DNA from: Pseudaeromonas sp041911695
GTDB lineage: Bacteria; Pseudomonadota; Gammaproteobacteria; Enterobacterales; Aeromonadaceae
NCBI GenBank assembly: GCA_041911695.1
Contig: JAYROM010000092.1
Coordinates: 1-22,295 of the forward strand
DNA: 22,295 nucleotides
Reading direction: 5' to 3'
Below the pieces are notes generated by a model that saw nothing but the letters and a program-made list of their open reading frames with translations, did no database searches and was not told the DNA's origin. Shown here piece by piece: positions 7,172-14,468 of this stretch. The stretch's first letter is position 1, and each line of letters starts with the position of its first letter. A program made the translations under genes and the position numbers.

Positions 7172-7180
7172 TTATGCACA
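7172..7180 (+). promoter_or_regulatory. DnaA box (R4-like)
   Basis: TTATGCACA, followed by ACGGATCG, is a second exact match to TTATNCACA. It lies at the mioC-side position of R4 in E. coli (TTATCCACAGTAGATCG there). Confidence 0.8.
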
Positions 7181-7204
7181 ACGGATCGCGGTTAGATCGT
7201 TTCA

Positions 7205-7213
7205 TGTGGGCAA
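7205..7213 (-). promoter_or_regulatory. Weak DnaA box
   Basis: TGTGGGCAA is the reverse of TTGCCCACA, two bases from the consensus TTATCCACA. It has no counterpart within the minimal E. coli oriC. It is listed because two stronger boxes of the same orientation follow. Confidence 0.35.
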
Positions 7214-7247
7214 CTTCGGTGATCGGGCCACCTGCGTGTGGGTGGCG

Positions 7248-7256
7248 TGTGGACAA
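7248..7256 (-). promoter_or_regulatory. DnaA box, mioC-proximal
   Basis: TGTGGACAA is the reverse of TTGTCCACA, one base from the consensus TTATCCACA. It lies beyond the R4-like box towards mioC. Confidence 0.6.
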
Positions 7257-7294
7257 CCCGGCTCACGCCTCGTTATCGGCGGATCCGGCCGGGT

Positions 7295-7303
7295 TGTGGA
7301 CAA
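7295..7303 (-). promoter_or_regulatory. DnaA box touching the mioC stop
   Basis: A second copy of TGTGGACAA, in the same orientation as the one at 7248. It ends two bases before the mioC stop codon, so the origin extends right up to mioC. Confidence 0.6.
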
Positions 7304-7305
7304 GA

Positions 7306-7761
7306 TCAGTTGATCGCGGCCAGTTGCGGCAGCCAGTCACTCAGCCAGAGATCGGCGGCATCTTCCGGAATGGCATGTTGGGTGACATCGATATCCAGAC
7401 GTGTGCCCAGCGGACGAGCGCCACAGGCCAGCAACAACTGCTCCATCTGCTGTCCGGCCGCACAGAAGGTGTCGTAGTTGCTGTCACCCAGCCCGACTAC
7501 GGCCAAGTAGCAGGCCGAGAAGTCCGGCTGCTGCGCCAGGCTGGCGGCAAACGGCTTGAGGTTATCCGGAATATCCCCGGCGCCATGGGTGGCGGTGACC
7601 ACCAGCAGGATATCGCCGGCCGCCGGGTTGAGCGTGGCCAGATCGGCCGGGTTGTGCAGCGTGGTCTGGTGTCCCGCCGCCTGCAGGCGTTCGGCCAGGT
7701 GGTCGGCCACATATTCGGCGGCACCCAGGGTGGAGCCAACCAAGAGATGAAGATGCGCCAT
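7306..7761 (-). CDS. mioC: Flavodoxin-like protein MioC
   Basis: MioC is a short-chain FMN-binding flavodoxin; in E. coli it supports biotin synthase activity in vitro and its transcription runs into oriC. The 151-residue product (E. coli 147) starts AHLHLLVGSTLGAAEYVADH, where GSTLG is the FMN phosphate-binding loop (about residues 9-13). It continues with VVTATHGAGDIPDNLKPFAA and VVGLGDSNYDTFCAAG, the isoalloxazine-binding loops. The ATG at 7759-7761 has GGAG six bases upstream. The stop lies two bases from the last DnaA box, so its transcript enters the origin unless stopped, as in E. coli. Confidence 0.95.
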   Translation of the reverse strand: MAHLHLLVGSTLGAAEYVADHLAERLQAAGHQTTLHNPADLATLNPAAGDILLVVTATHGAGDIPDNLKPFAASLAQQPDFSACYLAVVGLGDSNYDTFCAAGQQMEQLLLACGARPLGTRLDIDVTQHAIPEDAADLWLSDWLPQLAAIN

Positions 7762-7875
7762 AAAGATCTCCGTACTGAAGGCACTGATGGTGAGCGCCCA
7801 ACGATACTGGTTTGTCAGTCAAAGAAAAACCATCTGTCGCGAGGTGTTCAGCGATGGCCGGAATAAATGAAAGCG

Positions 7876-7904
7876 ATAGATAAAGAAAACATAGATAAAG
7901 AAAA
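7876..7904. repeat. Tandem 14-bp direct repeat between mioC and efp
   Basis: ATAGATAAAGAAAA occurs at 7876-7889 and again at 7891-7904, separated by one C (period 15). The second copy runs into the efp terminator stem. It may be a recent slippage duplication. No protein-binding motif is recognised. Confidence 0.7.
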
Positions 7905-7926
7905 AGGAGCCGCCAGGGCTCCTTTT
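7902..7926 (-). terminator. Rho-independent terminator of efp
   Basis: AAAAGGAGCC (7902-7911) and GGCTCCTTTT (7917-7926) pair around a five-base loop. On the minus strand the GC-rich stem is followed by TTTTTCTTT, a good U-tract, 19 bases after the efp stop. The mirror-image A/T ends could also end plus-strand transcription. Confidence 0.85.
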
Positions 7927-7945
7927 CTGCGAACACAAGGGCCGA

Positions 7946-8509
7946 CTAGACGCGACGCTTGAATTCACCGGTACGGGTGTCGATTTCGATCTTGTCGCCG
8001 ATCTTGACGAAGTCAGCCACGGAGATGGTGCAATCGGTACCTACCAGCTTGGCCGGCTTGGTGACCTTGCCGGAGGTGTCGCCACGGACAGCCGGTTCGG
8101 TGTATTCGACTTCACGCACGATGGTGATCGGCAGTTCGACGGAGATGGCCTTACCGTTGTAGAAGGTCACTTCGCAGATGTCTTCCATGCCGTCTACCAG
8201 GTAGCTCAGCACGTCACCCAGATTTTCCTTTTCCACGTCGTACTGGTTGTACTCGGTGTCCATGAACACATACATCGGGTCAGCGAAGTAGGAGTAGGTG
8301 CACTCCTTGCGTTCCAGCTGTACGGTGTCCAGCTTGTCATCGGCCTTGAATACCGTTTCGGTACCGGCGCCAGACAGCAGGTTCTTCAGCTTCATTTTCA
8401 CTACGGCAGCGTTACGACCGGATTTGTTGAATTCGGTCTTCAGCACGACCATCGGGTCGTTGCCGAACATGATGACGTTGCCAGCGCGGATTTCCTGTGC
8501 GGTTTTCAT
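7946..8509 (-). CDS. efp: Translation elongation factor P, arginine-32 type
   Basis: EF-P enters the ribosomal E site and relieves stalling at consecutive prolines. The 187-residue product has the three-domain EF-P layout and ends TRTGEFKRRV. The tip of domain I reads FNKSGRNAAVVK, placing Arg at position 32. The E. coli type has a lysine there, modified by EpmA/EpmB. Arg32 is the target of EarP, which adds rhamnose from dTDP-L-rhamnose, and earP is the next gene upstream. ATG at 8507-8509 has AGGA upstream, and earP ends 43 bp before it. The gene has its own terminator at 7902-7926. Confidence 0.97.
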   Translation of the reverse strand: MKTAQEIRAGNVIMFGNDPMVVLKTEFNKSGRNAAVVKMKLKNLLSGAGTETVFKADDKLDTVQLERKECTYSYFADPMYVFMDTEYNQYDVEKENLGDVLSYLVDGMEDICEVTFYNGKAISVELPITIVREVEYTEPAVRGDTSGKVTKPAKLVGTDCTISVADFVKIGDKIEIDTRTGEFKRRV

Positions 8510-8552
8510 TGGATCGATTCCTGTTCAAAACAGTGATTTGGTAAAAAACGCG

Positions 8553-9701
8553 CTATTTTAGCCATTTTTCGCCAAATTGCACCAGTCGACTGGCTAAATC
8601 TCCTCCAGCAAGCACCTGTTGTGGCCAATTCTGTGCGTGTTGTTGCCAAAGCGGCCAATCTGCCTGCAGCGCTTGCCAGGCCGCCACCGCAGCGACGCCA
8701 TCGTCCTGGTTCAGTGCCAGGTTCAGACGCTGGAGATTAGCGGCCAGCGCGGGCGGCAAATCCGCACAGTAGCGATCAAGAAAAGCCTGCAGTTTTTCCA
8801 GATGTGCGCCCGCTTCTTGCGGATAAATGTGCCACAGGAACGGCTTAGCGGCCCATTGGGCGCGCAGGAAGGAGTCTTCGCCGCGCACCAGGTTAAGATC
8901 GCAGCTCCAGAGCAGCCGATCATAACCCGGCTGATCGGTCATCGGCAGGATCATCACCTGCAGGGCGCCGGCTTGCCAGTGGTCGCCGGGCTGGCCGTGT
9001 TGCAGGGCTGGCCAGTTGGTCAGTGCCTGCAAACTGCGTCCGTGCGGGATCAGGCACAGCACCGGATCCGGCCCCTGCTGCCAGGTCTCCAGCAGGGCAG
9101 GCAGGGCGGCGCTCTCATAGGTAAACAGGCTGATGATCCGTGCCCGCGCAGCCGGGGCCGGTAGCCCGAGGTTGGCCAGCCAGGCATTACGCTGCTCGGG
9201 ATTGGCCTGCCAGGCCTGGCGTTCGGCGGTCAGTGATTGCTCGCAAATCAGGCCACCACTGCGTGTGGTGAAACCGGGAAAAAAGAAGAATTTGCGTAGC
9301 CCCTGTTCCTGGGATGGCAAGCCATGACAGTCATCAATCCAGGGCTCAGCACTCAGGTATTCCAGGTTCAGCCACAACGGCGCCGGGCGGCGGGCGCGCA
9401 TGGCCTGAATCGCGCAGTGGGGCAGGGTACAGGCAAACGCCTCGATCACCAGGTCGCCGGGCTGCCAGGCGTCATCGAAGTCAGCGCTCCAGTGACGAAT
9501 CTCCACCCCTTGCTGCCACTGCTGGTCCGCGCCAATCTGCAGTGCCGGACACAGCCGGGCAAAGGCGGCCAGATCATCGACCCACAACCGTACCGTTTGC
9601 TGGTGCTCGGCCACCAACTGTCTGGCCAGACGCCAGGTGACACCGATGTCGCCATAGTTGTCGACCACGGTACAGAAGATATCCCACTGACGGTTTGGCA
9701 T
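8553..9701 (-). CDS. earP: EF-P arginine rhamnosyltransferase EarP
   Basis: EarP transfers L-rhamnose from dTDP-beta-L-rhamnose to Arg32 of EF-P and so activates it; it has a GT-B fold. The 382-residue product has the expected length. The conserved N-terminus WDIFCTVVDNYGDIGVTWRL carries Asp14 and Asp18, the equivalents of the catalytic or substrate-binding aspartates. The donor-binding motif LVRGEDSFLRAQWAAKPFLW carries Glu275 and Asp276. FFFPGFTTRSGGLI and LCLIPHGRS are further family blocks. The frame is open 48 codons upstream, but ATG 9699-9701 has GGAG upstream and begins the conserved domain. It is next to efp on the same strand, the usual pairing. Confidence 0.95.
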   Translation of the reverse strand: MPNRQWDIFCTVVDNYGDIGVTWRLARQLVAEHQQTVRLWVDDLAAFARLCPALQIGADQQWQQGVEIRHWSADFDDAWQPGDLVIEAFACTLPHCAIQAMRARRPAPLWLNLEYLSAEPWIDDCHGLPSQEQGLRKFFFFPGFTTRSGGLICEQSLTAERQAWQANPEQRNAWLANLGLPAPAARARIISLFTYESAALPALLETWQQGPDPVLCLIPHGRSLQALTNWPALQHGQPGDHWQAGALQVMILPMTDQPGYDRLLWSCDLNLVRGEDSFLRAQWAAKPFLWHIYPQEAGAHLEKLQAFLDRYCADLPPALAANLQRLNLALNQDDGVAAVAAWQALQADWPLWQQHAQNWPQQVLAGGDLASRLVQFGEKWLK

Positions 9702-9834
9702 CCGCTCGCTCCATAAAGGGGTTTGGCGGCGGTTATACCGGATTGCCGGGATGGGGGCCAGCGGGCAGTGCCGGTTGGTGAATAATTCGGCTATACTGCG
9801 GTTTCCGCTTTTCTGTGATGGATTTCGCTGTTTT

Positions 9835-10731
9835 ATGTACGCCAATCTGATGTTGCTCGCCGCGGCCGCGATCTGGGGCTTTGGTTTTGTCGCCCAGCGG
9901 TTGGGGATGGACTATTTGCCCCCCTTTACCTTCAATGGGTTGCGTTTTCTGCTCGGTAGCCTGTCGCTACTGCCGTTGATCTGGATTGCCCGACGTCAGC
10001 GCGCCGGGCAAGCGCAACAGGCGTCCACCGATCGAGCGACGCTGCTGCGCGGTGGGCTGCTGGCCGGCGGGATCCTGTTTATCGCTGCCACCTTCCAGCA
10101 GGTGGGCTTGCAGCACACCACGGCGGCCAAGGCAGGTTTTATCACGGGTCTGTACCTGATCCTGGTGCCGATTTTTGGCTTGCTGCTCAAGCACACCACC
10201 GGGATCACCACCTGGATCGGTGCGGTACTGGCGGTGATCGGCCTCTATTTGCTCAGTATTAACGATGACTTCAGCATGTCCTATGGCGATGGGCTGCAGT
10301 TCTGTGGCGCCCTGTTCTGGGCGATCCATATTCTGGTGATCGACCATTTCAGCAGCCGCTGCGCACCAATCCAGTTGGCGGCCTCACAGTTTGTGGTCTG
10401 TGGCCTGCTCAGCCTGGTGGTGGGCGCTGCGCTGGAGACGCCCACGTTGGCGGGCGCAGTGATGGCGTGGAAGCCGCTGCTGTATGCCGGTCTGGTCAGC
10501 GTCGGGGTGGCCTATACCCTGCAGGTGATCGGCCAGCGCGATGCCAATCCGGCACATGCGGCGATCATTCTCAGTCTGGAGTCAGTGTTTGCAGTGATCG
10601 GCGGTGTGATGCTGCTGGACGAGACGTTAAGCCTGCGTGCCTGGTTGGGCTGTGGCCTGATGCTGGCCGGCATGCTGCTGTCCCAGGTTCGCTGGGGTAC
10701 CCCCAAGACTGTGGCCACTGCGGCCCCCTGA
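9835..10731 (+). CDS. EamA-family drug/metabolite transporter
   Basis: Inner-membrane permease of the DMT superfamily with about ten membrane helices. The 298-residue product consists of two EamA repeats. The first starts ANLMLLAAAAIWGFGFVAQR and the second ends with the family signature ESVFAVIGGVMLLDETLSLR followed by AWLGCGLMLAGMLLSQ. The substrate cannot be read from sequence; relatives export amino acids or other metabolites. The frame is open for 28 more codons upstream, but these are hydrophilic, and ATG 9835 begins the first helix, as in relatives. It overlaps no neighbour and is followed after 7 bp by the YdiK-like gene, so the two may be co-transcribed. It is divergent from earP. 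Confidence 0.9.
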   Translation: MYANLMLLAAAAIWGFGFVAQRLGMDYLPPFTFNGLRFLLGSLSLLPLIWIARRQRAGQAQQASTDRATLLRGGLLAGGILFIAATFQQVGLQHTTAAKAGFITGLYLILVPIFGLLLKHTTGITTWIGAVLAVIGLYLLSINDDFSMSYGDGLQFCGALFWAIHILVIDHFSSRCAPIQLAASQFVVCGLLSLVVGAALETPTLAGAVMAWKPLLYAGLVSVGVAYTLQVIGQRDANPAHAAIILSLESVFAVIGGVMLLDETLSLRAWLGCGLMLAGMLLSQVRWGTPKTVATAAP

Positions 10732-10738
10732 TGGAGCA

Positions 10739-11863
10739 ATGATGATGACCCCTGCACGCTGGCGTACCGGTGAATTGGTGCAACCCCTGTTGATCCTGGC
10801 CCTGCTCAGTGGGCTGATTGTTGCGGTGGGGGCCATCATGGCGCCATTTCTGGCGGCGATCATCTGGGCAATGATTCTGGTTTCGGCCACCTGGGGGCCA
10901 TTTCGCTGGTTGTCGGCGCGCTTGGGCGAGCGCGACCGCTTAGCGGCACTGCTGATCGTCTCGGCGTTGTTGCTGTTTATCCTGGTGCCGTTGTTGTTGG
11001 CCTCGGTCGATTTTGGTCGCCAGCTCACCCTGCTGGCGCGGGCGATCCCCGAGCAGGTGCAGGCGGGCTTGCCGGATCTGCCGCAGTGGATGGCCGGTTT
11101 GCCGCTGATCGGCGATTGGGCGGCGCAGCAGTGGCTGGCGATCCAGAATCAGGATTTCCAGATCCTGGCCTCGCTCAAGGGGCTGGTCGGGCCGGCGGCC
11201 CGCGTCATGCTCGGCATGGCTGGTGCCATCGGCGGCGGTTTGCTGATGCTGCTACTCAGTATTCTGATTGCCGGCGTGCTGTATGCCGAAGGTGAGCAGC
11301 TGCATGGCTGGGTGGTGCGTTTTAGCCGGCGGATTGCGGGTGAGGCCGGTGAGCACTTGCTCACCTTGAGTAACCGCACCATTCGCGGTGTGGTCTACGG
11401 TTTTATTGGCGCTGCGGTAGCGCAGGGGGCACTGGCCTGGTTAGGGTTGGTGGTGGCGGGCGTACCGAATGCGCTGAGTCTCGGTTTGCTGGTCTGTCTG
11501 GTGTCGGTGATTCCCGGTGGCCCGCCGCTGGTTGGTCTGCTGGCCGCGACCTGGCTGTATCGCCATGGCGAGCCGGTATGGGCTGGGCTGATGGTGGTCT
11601 GGTTCCTGCTGGCAGTTGGTACCATCGACAACGTGGTTAAATCGCTGGTGATCGGTCGCAACAGTCCGCTGCCGCTCACCTTGATCCTGTTCGGGGTGAT
11701 TGGCGGTGCCGTGGCTTTTGGTATGCTGGGGGTGTTTCTCGGCCCGACCCTGCTGGCGCTGTTTCATACCTTGGTGCGCAGCTGGGTCGATGGCATTGCG
11801 GTCACCGATATGGTGCCGGATGACGCAGCGGAGACATCGACCAGCACGGATCCCTCACCTTAA
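10739..11863 (+). CDS. AI-2E family membrane permease, YdiK-like
   Basis: The 374-residue product has about eight membrane helices in the AI-2E (UPF0118/PerM) layout. An N-terminal helical pair (LLILALLSGLIVAVGAIMAP) is followed by a long soluble or amphipathic section (about residues 85-150). The conserved C-terminal half holds GVPNALSLGLLVCLVSVIPG, VGTIDNVVKSLVIGRNSPLP and FGMLGVFLGPTLLALFHTLV. Length and start resemble E. coli YdiK (370). Members have been linked to autoinducer-2 or Na+/H+ export, but the substrate here is unknown. Three consecutive ATGs (10739, 10742, 10745) follow GGAG; the first is listed. It starts 7 bp after the EamA gene and ends 14 bp before arsC. Confidence 0.88.
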   Translation: MMMTPARWRTGELVQPLLILALLSGLIVAVGAIMAPFLAAIIWAMILVSATWGPFRWLSARLGERDRLAALLIVSALLLFILVPLLLASVDFGRQLTLLARAIPEQVQAGLPDLPQWMAGLPLIGDWAAQQWLAIQNQDFQILASLKGLVGPAARVMLGMAGAIGGGLLMLLLSILIAGVLYAEGEQLHGWVVRFSRRIAGEAGEHLLTLSNRTIRGVVYGFIGAAVAQGALAWLGLVVAGVPNALSLGLLVCLVSVIPGGPPLVGLLAATWLYRHGEPVWAGLMVVWFLLAVGTIDNVVKSLVIGRNSPLPLTLILFGVIGGAVAFGMLGVFLGPTLLALFHTLVRSWVDGIAVTDMVPDDAAETSTSTDPSP

Positions 11864-11877
11864 CCTTGGAAGCTGTT

Positions 11878-12315
11878 ATGAGCCCGATCACCATTTACCA
11901 CAATCCTGACTGCGGCACGTCGCGCAATACCCTGGCCCTGATCCGTAACAGCGGCGTCGAACCGACGGTGATTCTGTATCTGCAGACCCCGCCGGATCGG
12001 CCGACGCTGGTACGTTTGATTGCCGAGATGGGGATAACGGTGCGCGATCTGTTGCGTACCAATGTGCCACCGTATGCCGCATTGGGGTTGGGCGAGGGTG
12101 ACTGGCGCGATGATGCGCTGATCGAGGCGATGCTGGCCCATCCGCTGCTGATTAACCGACCGATCGTGGTGACGCCGCTGGGGACCCGGCTGTGCCGGCC
12201 GTCCGAAGTGGTGCTGGAGATCCTGCCGGATGCGCAGCAAGGCGCGTTCAACAAGGAAGATGGTACCCCGGTGGTGGACGCCCAAGGGGCGGCGGTCAGT
12301 AACCCGGGACAGTAA
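11878..12315 (+). CDS. arsC: Arsenate reductase, glutaredoxin-coupled ArsC
   Basis: ArsC reduces arsenate to arsenite using glutathione and glutaredoxin. The 145-residue product closely matches plasmid R773 and E. coli ArsC. HNPDCGTSRNTLALIRNSG places catalytic Cys at position 12. LLRTNVPPY carries the first anion-binding Arg, and NRPIVVTPLGTRLCRPSEVV carries the two others. The C-terminus ILPDAQQGAFNKEDG is also diagnostic and separates it from the shorter YffB/Spx-like relatives. ATG 11878 has GGAAG upstream; the open frame extends four codons further without a better site. No arsR, arsB or arsA is adjacent. It is the last of three plus-strand genes and may share their transcript. Confidence 0.95.
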   Translation: MSPITIYHNPDCGTSRNTLALIRNSGVEPTVILYLQTPPDRPTLVRLIAEMGITVRDLLRTNVPPYAALGLGEGDWRDDALIEAMLAHPLLINRPIVVTPLGTRLCRPSEVVLEILPDAQQGAFNKEDGTPVVDAQGAAVSNPGQ

Positions 12316-12332
12316 GCGGCAGGAAAAGGGTC

Positions 12333-12350
12333 AGGCGGTCGCCACCGCCT
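12333..12350. terminator. Hairpin between convergent arsC and the OmpA-like gene
   Basis: AGGCGGT (12333-12339) and ACCGCCT (12344-12350) pair around a four-base loop in the 46-bp convergent gap. There is no U-tract on either strand, so it is at best a weak bidirectional terminator. Confidence 0.4.
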
Positions 12351-12361
12351 AACCGCTCAGG

Positions 12362-13024
12362 TTAGCCCTGTGGGCTGACGGTGATGGTGACGCGGCGGTT
12401 CTGCGCCTTGCCTTCCACTGTCTTGTTGTCAGCGATTGGCTGATCTGGCCCGACACCGCGGATATCCAGACGGGCATTATCGACGCCCTGCAGGATCAGC
12501 GCACTGGCGACGCTTTCGGCGCGCTGTTGTGACAGGCGCATATTCAGGGCGTGGGTGCCACTGCTGTCGGTGTGGCCGACGATGTTGACCCGGGTCTTCG
12601 GGTACTCCTTGAGCACGCGGGCCACCCCGGTCAAGGTGCTGGCGCCGGCCGGTTTGAGCTGGCTGGAGTTGCTGTCGAAGGTGACCTGGTTGGGCATGTT
12701 GAGCACGATATTGTCGCCATCACGGCTGACACTGACCCCGGTGCCCTGCATCTGCTGACGCAGTTTGGCTTCCTGGACATCCATGTAATAACCGGCGCCA
12801 CCGCCGAGGGCGGCACCGGCGGCGGCACCTATCAAGGCGCCTTTGCCGCGATCATGCTTTGACGCGCTGAGGACGCCGACCAAGGCGCCGGTGGCCGCCC
12901 CGATGGCACCGCCCTTGGCGGCGTTCGAGGTTTGCTGTTCACCGGTATAGGGGTTGATGGTGGTACAACCGTTCAAGGCCAGCGCCAGGATCAGGCTACC
13001 ACTCAACACAGACAATTTTTTCAT
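12362..13024 (-). CDS. OmpA-family lipoprotein with glycine-zipper domain, YiaD-like
   Basis: Outer-membrane lipoprotein that should tether the membrane to peptidoglycan. The 220-residue product has a lipoprotein signal (MKKLSVLSGSLILALALNGC, lipidated Cys at residue 20). A glycine-zipper stretch follows (GGAIGAATGALVGVL and GAAAGAALGGGAGYYMD, about 38-83). The C-terminal OmpA domain includes VTFDSNSSQLKPAG and VNIVGHTDSSGTHALNMRLS with the peptidoglycan-binding Asp and Arg residues, and it ends AQNRRVTITV. This order and length match E. coli YiaD (219), a multicopy suppressor of a bamB defect. The residues after Cys (TT rather than Asp at +2) favour sorting to the outer membrane. It is convergent with arsC and divergent from pqiA. 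Confidence 0.9.
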   Translation of the reverse strand: MKKLSVLSGSLILALALNGCTTINPYTGEQQTSNAAKGGAIGAATGALVGVLSASKHDRGKGALIGAAAGAALGGGAGYYMDVQEAKLRQQMQGTGVSVSRDGDNIVLNMPNQVTFDSNSSQLKPAGASTLTGVARVLKEYPKTRVNIVGHTDSSGTHALNMRLSQQRAESVASALILQGVDNARLDIRGVGPDQPIADNKTVEGKAQNRRVTITVSPQG

Positions 13025-13055
13025 CGGATGACCTCTGGTTACGAAAAGCCCTGTT

Positions 13056-13084
13056 TATATACCTTACCCAAACCGTAAGGTGAA
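13056..13084 (-). promoter_or_regulatory. Candidate promoter of the YiaD-like gene with inverted repeat in the spacer
   Basis: On the minus strand TTCACC (13079-13084), a 17-base spacer and TATATA (13056-13061) form a plausible sigma70 promoter, about 30 bases before the gene. The spacer holds the inverted repeat CCTTAC-N7-GTAAGG (13062-13080), which overlaps the -35 element and could be an operator. Confidence 0.45.
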
Positions 13085-13172
13085 GTAATGCAACGAGGCT
13101 TGCTGGCAGAGTTGTGAGCCCGCAAAATAGTCATGGGTCATAAAAGGGTTCTTGCATGAACGGAGCAACGCG

Positions 13173-14468
13173 GTGACGCATTCTTTACCAGACCATTCGG
13201 TGACGGATCACGTGATGCCGGCACATACTGTGGTCTGCCATGAGTGTGACCAGGTGGTGGCCGTGCCCTTTTTGATCGAGGGGCAGCAGGCACGCTGCCC
13301 GCGCTGTGACCATGTACTGGCGCAGTTACCCAAGTATCCGATGCAACGGCCACTGGTCTATGCCTTGACCAGCTTGATCATGTTGCTATGTGCCAATCTG
13401 TTGCCGTTTCTCGCCATCAATGCCCGGGGCGTTGGCAGCAGTATGAATCTGTTCGAGGCTGCCGGGGTGATCTTCAGTGAGGATTATCGCGTGCTGGCGA
13501 TGGGCATCTACCTGTGCATGCAGTTGCTGCCGGCCTGTTGTCTGCTGATAGTGGTCTGGATCTATGCCGGTTTTCACCACTGGGCGGTGCCGCCCGGCGC
13601 GCGCAGCATGGCGCGCTGGCTTTTTCGGCTGCAGCCGTGGACCATGACCGAAGTGTTTATGGTCGGCGTGCTGGTCAGTCTGATCAAGATTGCTTCGCTG
13701 GCGGATATCCGCATTGGTGCCGGCTTCTGGTGCTTTTGTCTGTTCAGTCTGATGTATCTAAAAAGCATGATGCATCTGGATCGAGACTGGTTGTGGACCC
13801 GGCTAGCCGGACCCTGCCCGCCCTTGCCGCTGCAAGCCGGTCAGGGGGCGCTGGCGCAAGGCGCGACCCTGTGTCATGGTTGCCACGGCGTGGTGGCGAG
13901 CGCGGCGGGCCACTGCCCGCGCTGTGGGGCCAGGGTGCATGCCCGTATCCCCCGCAGCCAGGAACATACCTTCGCCCTGCTGATTGCGGCCTGTTTACTC
14001 TATTTACCAGCCAATTTGCTGCCGATCATGGTCACCGAGAGTCTGGGCAGTGACACCTACTCCACCATCCTGGGGGGCGTGGTGCTGCTCTGGCATATGG
14101 GCTCCTATCCGGTGGCGCTGGTGATCTTTGTCGCCAGCGTCATGGTGCCGATCACCAAAATCATTGCCCTGTTCTGGTTGTGCTGGACGGTGCAACGTGG
14201 CGAGCCTCATCACCGCTTCGGGCGTACCCGTCTGTATCGGGTGACCGAGTTTATCGGTCGCTGGTCGATGGTGGATGTGTTTGTGGTGGCGGTATTGGCG
14301 GCCCTGATCCGCATGGGCAAGCTGATGTCTATCTATCCGGGGGCGGCAGCCATGGCCTTCGGCGGTGTGGTGGTGGTCACCATGCTGGCTGCAATGTCTT
14401 TCGACCCCCGACTGATTTGGGACCATTCTGTGTCAGACAAGGAACCCTCGCATGAGCACACCCTCTGA
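13173..14468 (+). CDS. pqiA: Intermembrane transport protein PqiA (paraquat-inducible family)
   Basis: PqiA is the inner-membrane partner of the PqiB tunnel, thought to move lipids between the membranes. The 431-residue product contains two repeats, each a zinc ribbon followed by a four-helix membrane domain. The first ribbon has CHECD and CPRCD (Cys22, 25, 42, 45) and the second has CHGC and CPRC (Cys234, 237, 248, 251). PqiA signatures include ANLLPFLAINARG, FRLQPWTMTEVFMVGVLVS and FIGRWSMVDVFVVAVLAALI. An upstream TTG at 13152 is in frame, but GTG 13173 has GGAG seven bases before it and is preferred. Pairing with a 550-residue three-MCE protein and a DUF330 lipoprotein favours PqiA over its paralogue LetA (YebS). 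It overlaps pqiB by 17 bp. Confidence 0.93.
   Translation: MTHSLPDHSVTDHVMPAHTVVCHECDQVVAVPFLIEGQQARCPRCDHVLAQLPKYPMQRPLVYALTSLIMLLCANLLPFLAINARGVGSSMNLFEAAGVIFSEDYRVLAMGIYLCMQLLPACCLLIVVWIYAGFHHWAVPPGARSMARWLFRLQPWTMTEVFMVGVLVSLIKIASLADIRIGAGFWCFCLFSLMYLKSMMHLDRDWLWTRLAGPCPPLPLQAGQGALAQGATLCHGCHGVVASAAGHCPRCGARVHARIPRSQEHTFALLIAACLLYLPANLLPIMVTESLGSDTYSTILGGVVLLWHMGSYPVALVIFVASVMVPITKIIALFWLCWTVQRGEPHHRFGRTRLYRVTEFIGRWSMVDVFVVAVLAALIRMGKLMSIYPGAAAMAFGGVVVVTMLAAMSFDPRLIWDHSVSDKEPSHEHTL

Larger units (their letters stand above)
6857..7303. other. oriC: Chromosomal origin of replication oriC (approximate limits)
   Basis: The 502-bp gap between mnmG and mioC has no gene. I count 22 GATC sites between 6857 and 7307, where about two would be expected by chance. 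This is the Dam/SeqA density typical of enterobacterial and Vibrio origins. GATC-started AT-rich 13-mers lie on the mnmG side, followed by TGTGGGTAA and several further DnaA boxes. The order can be aligned with E. coli oriC: CTATTAGGATC next to R1, then GATCAACA (the IHF-site region), GATCATTTATTGTGATCAT, an R2-like TTATGCACA, an R3-like TGGATAACT and an R4-like TTATGCACA. The flanking genes mnmG and mioC are the same as in E. coli and Vibrio. The outer limits are approximate. Confidence 0.95.

Noticed and set aside
7817..7822. TTGACT on the minus strand as the -35 of a mioC promoter
   Set aside because: A good -35 match, but no -10-like hexamer occurs 16-18 bases downstream (GGGCGC there).
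7033..7866. Long plus-strand open frame across oriC and antisense to mioC
   Set aside because: It crosses the DnaA boxes and runs opposite a clear MioC; its translation lacks any family pattern. It is a by-product of GC-rich DNA.
9702..9845. N-terminal extension of earP
   Set aside because: Conserved EarP sequence begins at WDIFCTVVDNYGD right after ATG 9699-9701; the extra 48 codons overlap the eamA start and lack similarity.
11878..12315. arsC as part of an arsenic-resistance operon
   Set aside because: No arsR, arsB, acr3 or arsA in the neighbourhood; arsC stands alone behind two transporter genes of other families.
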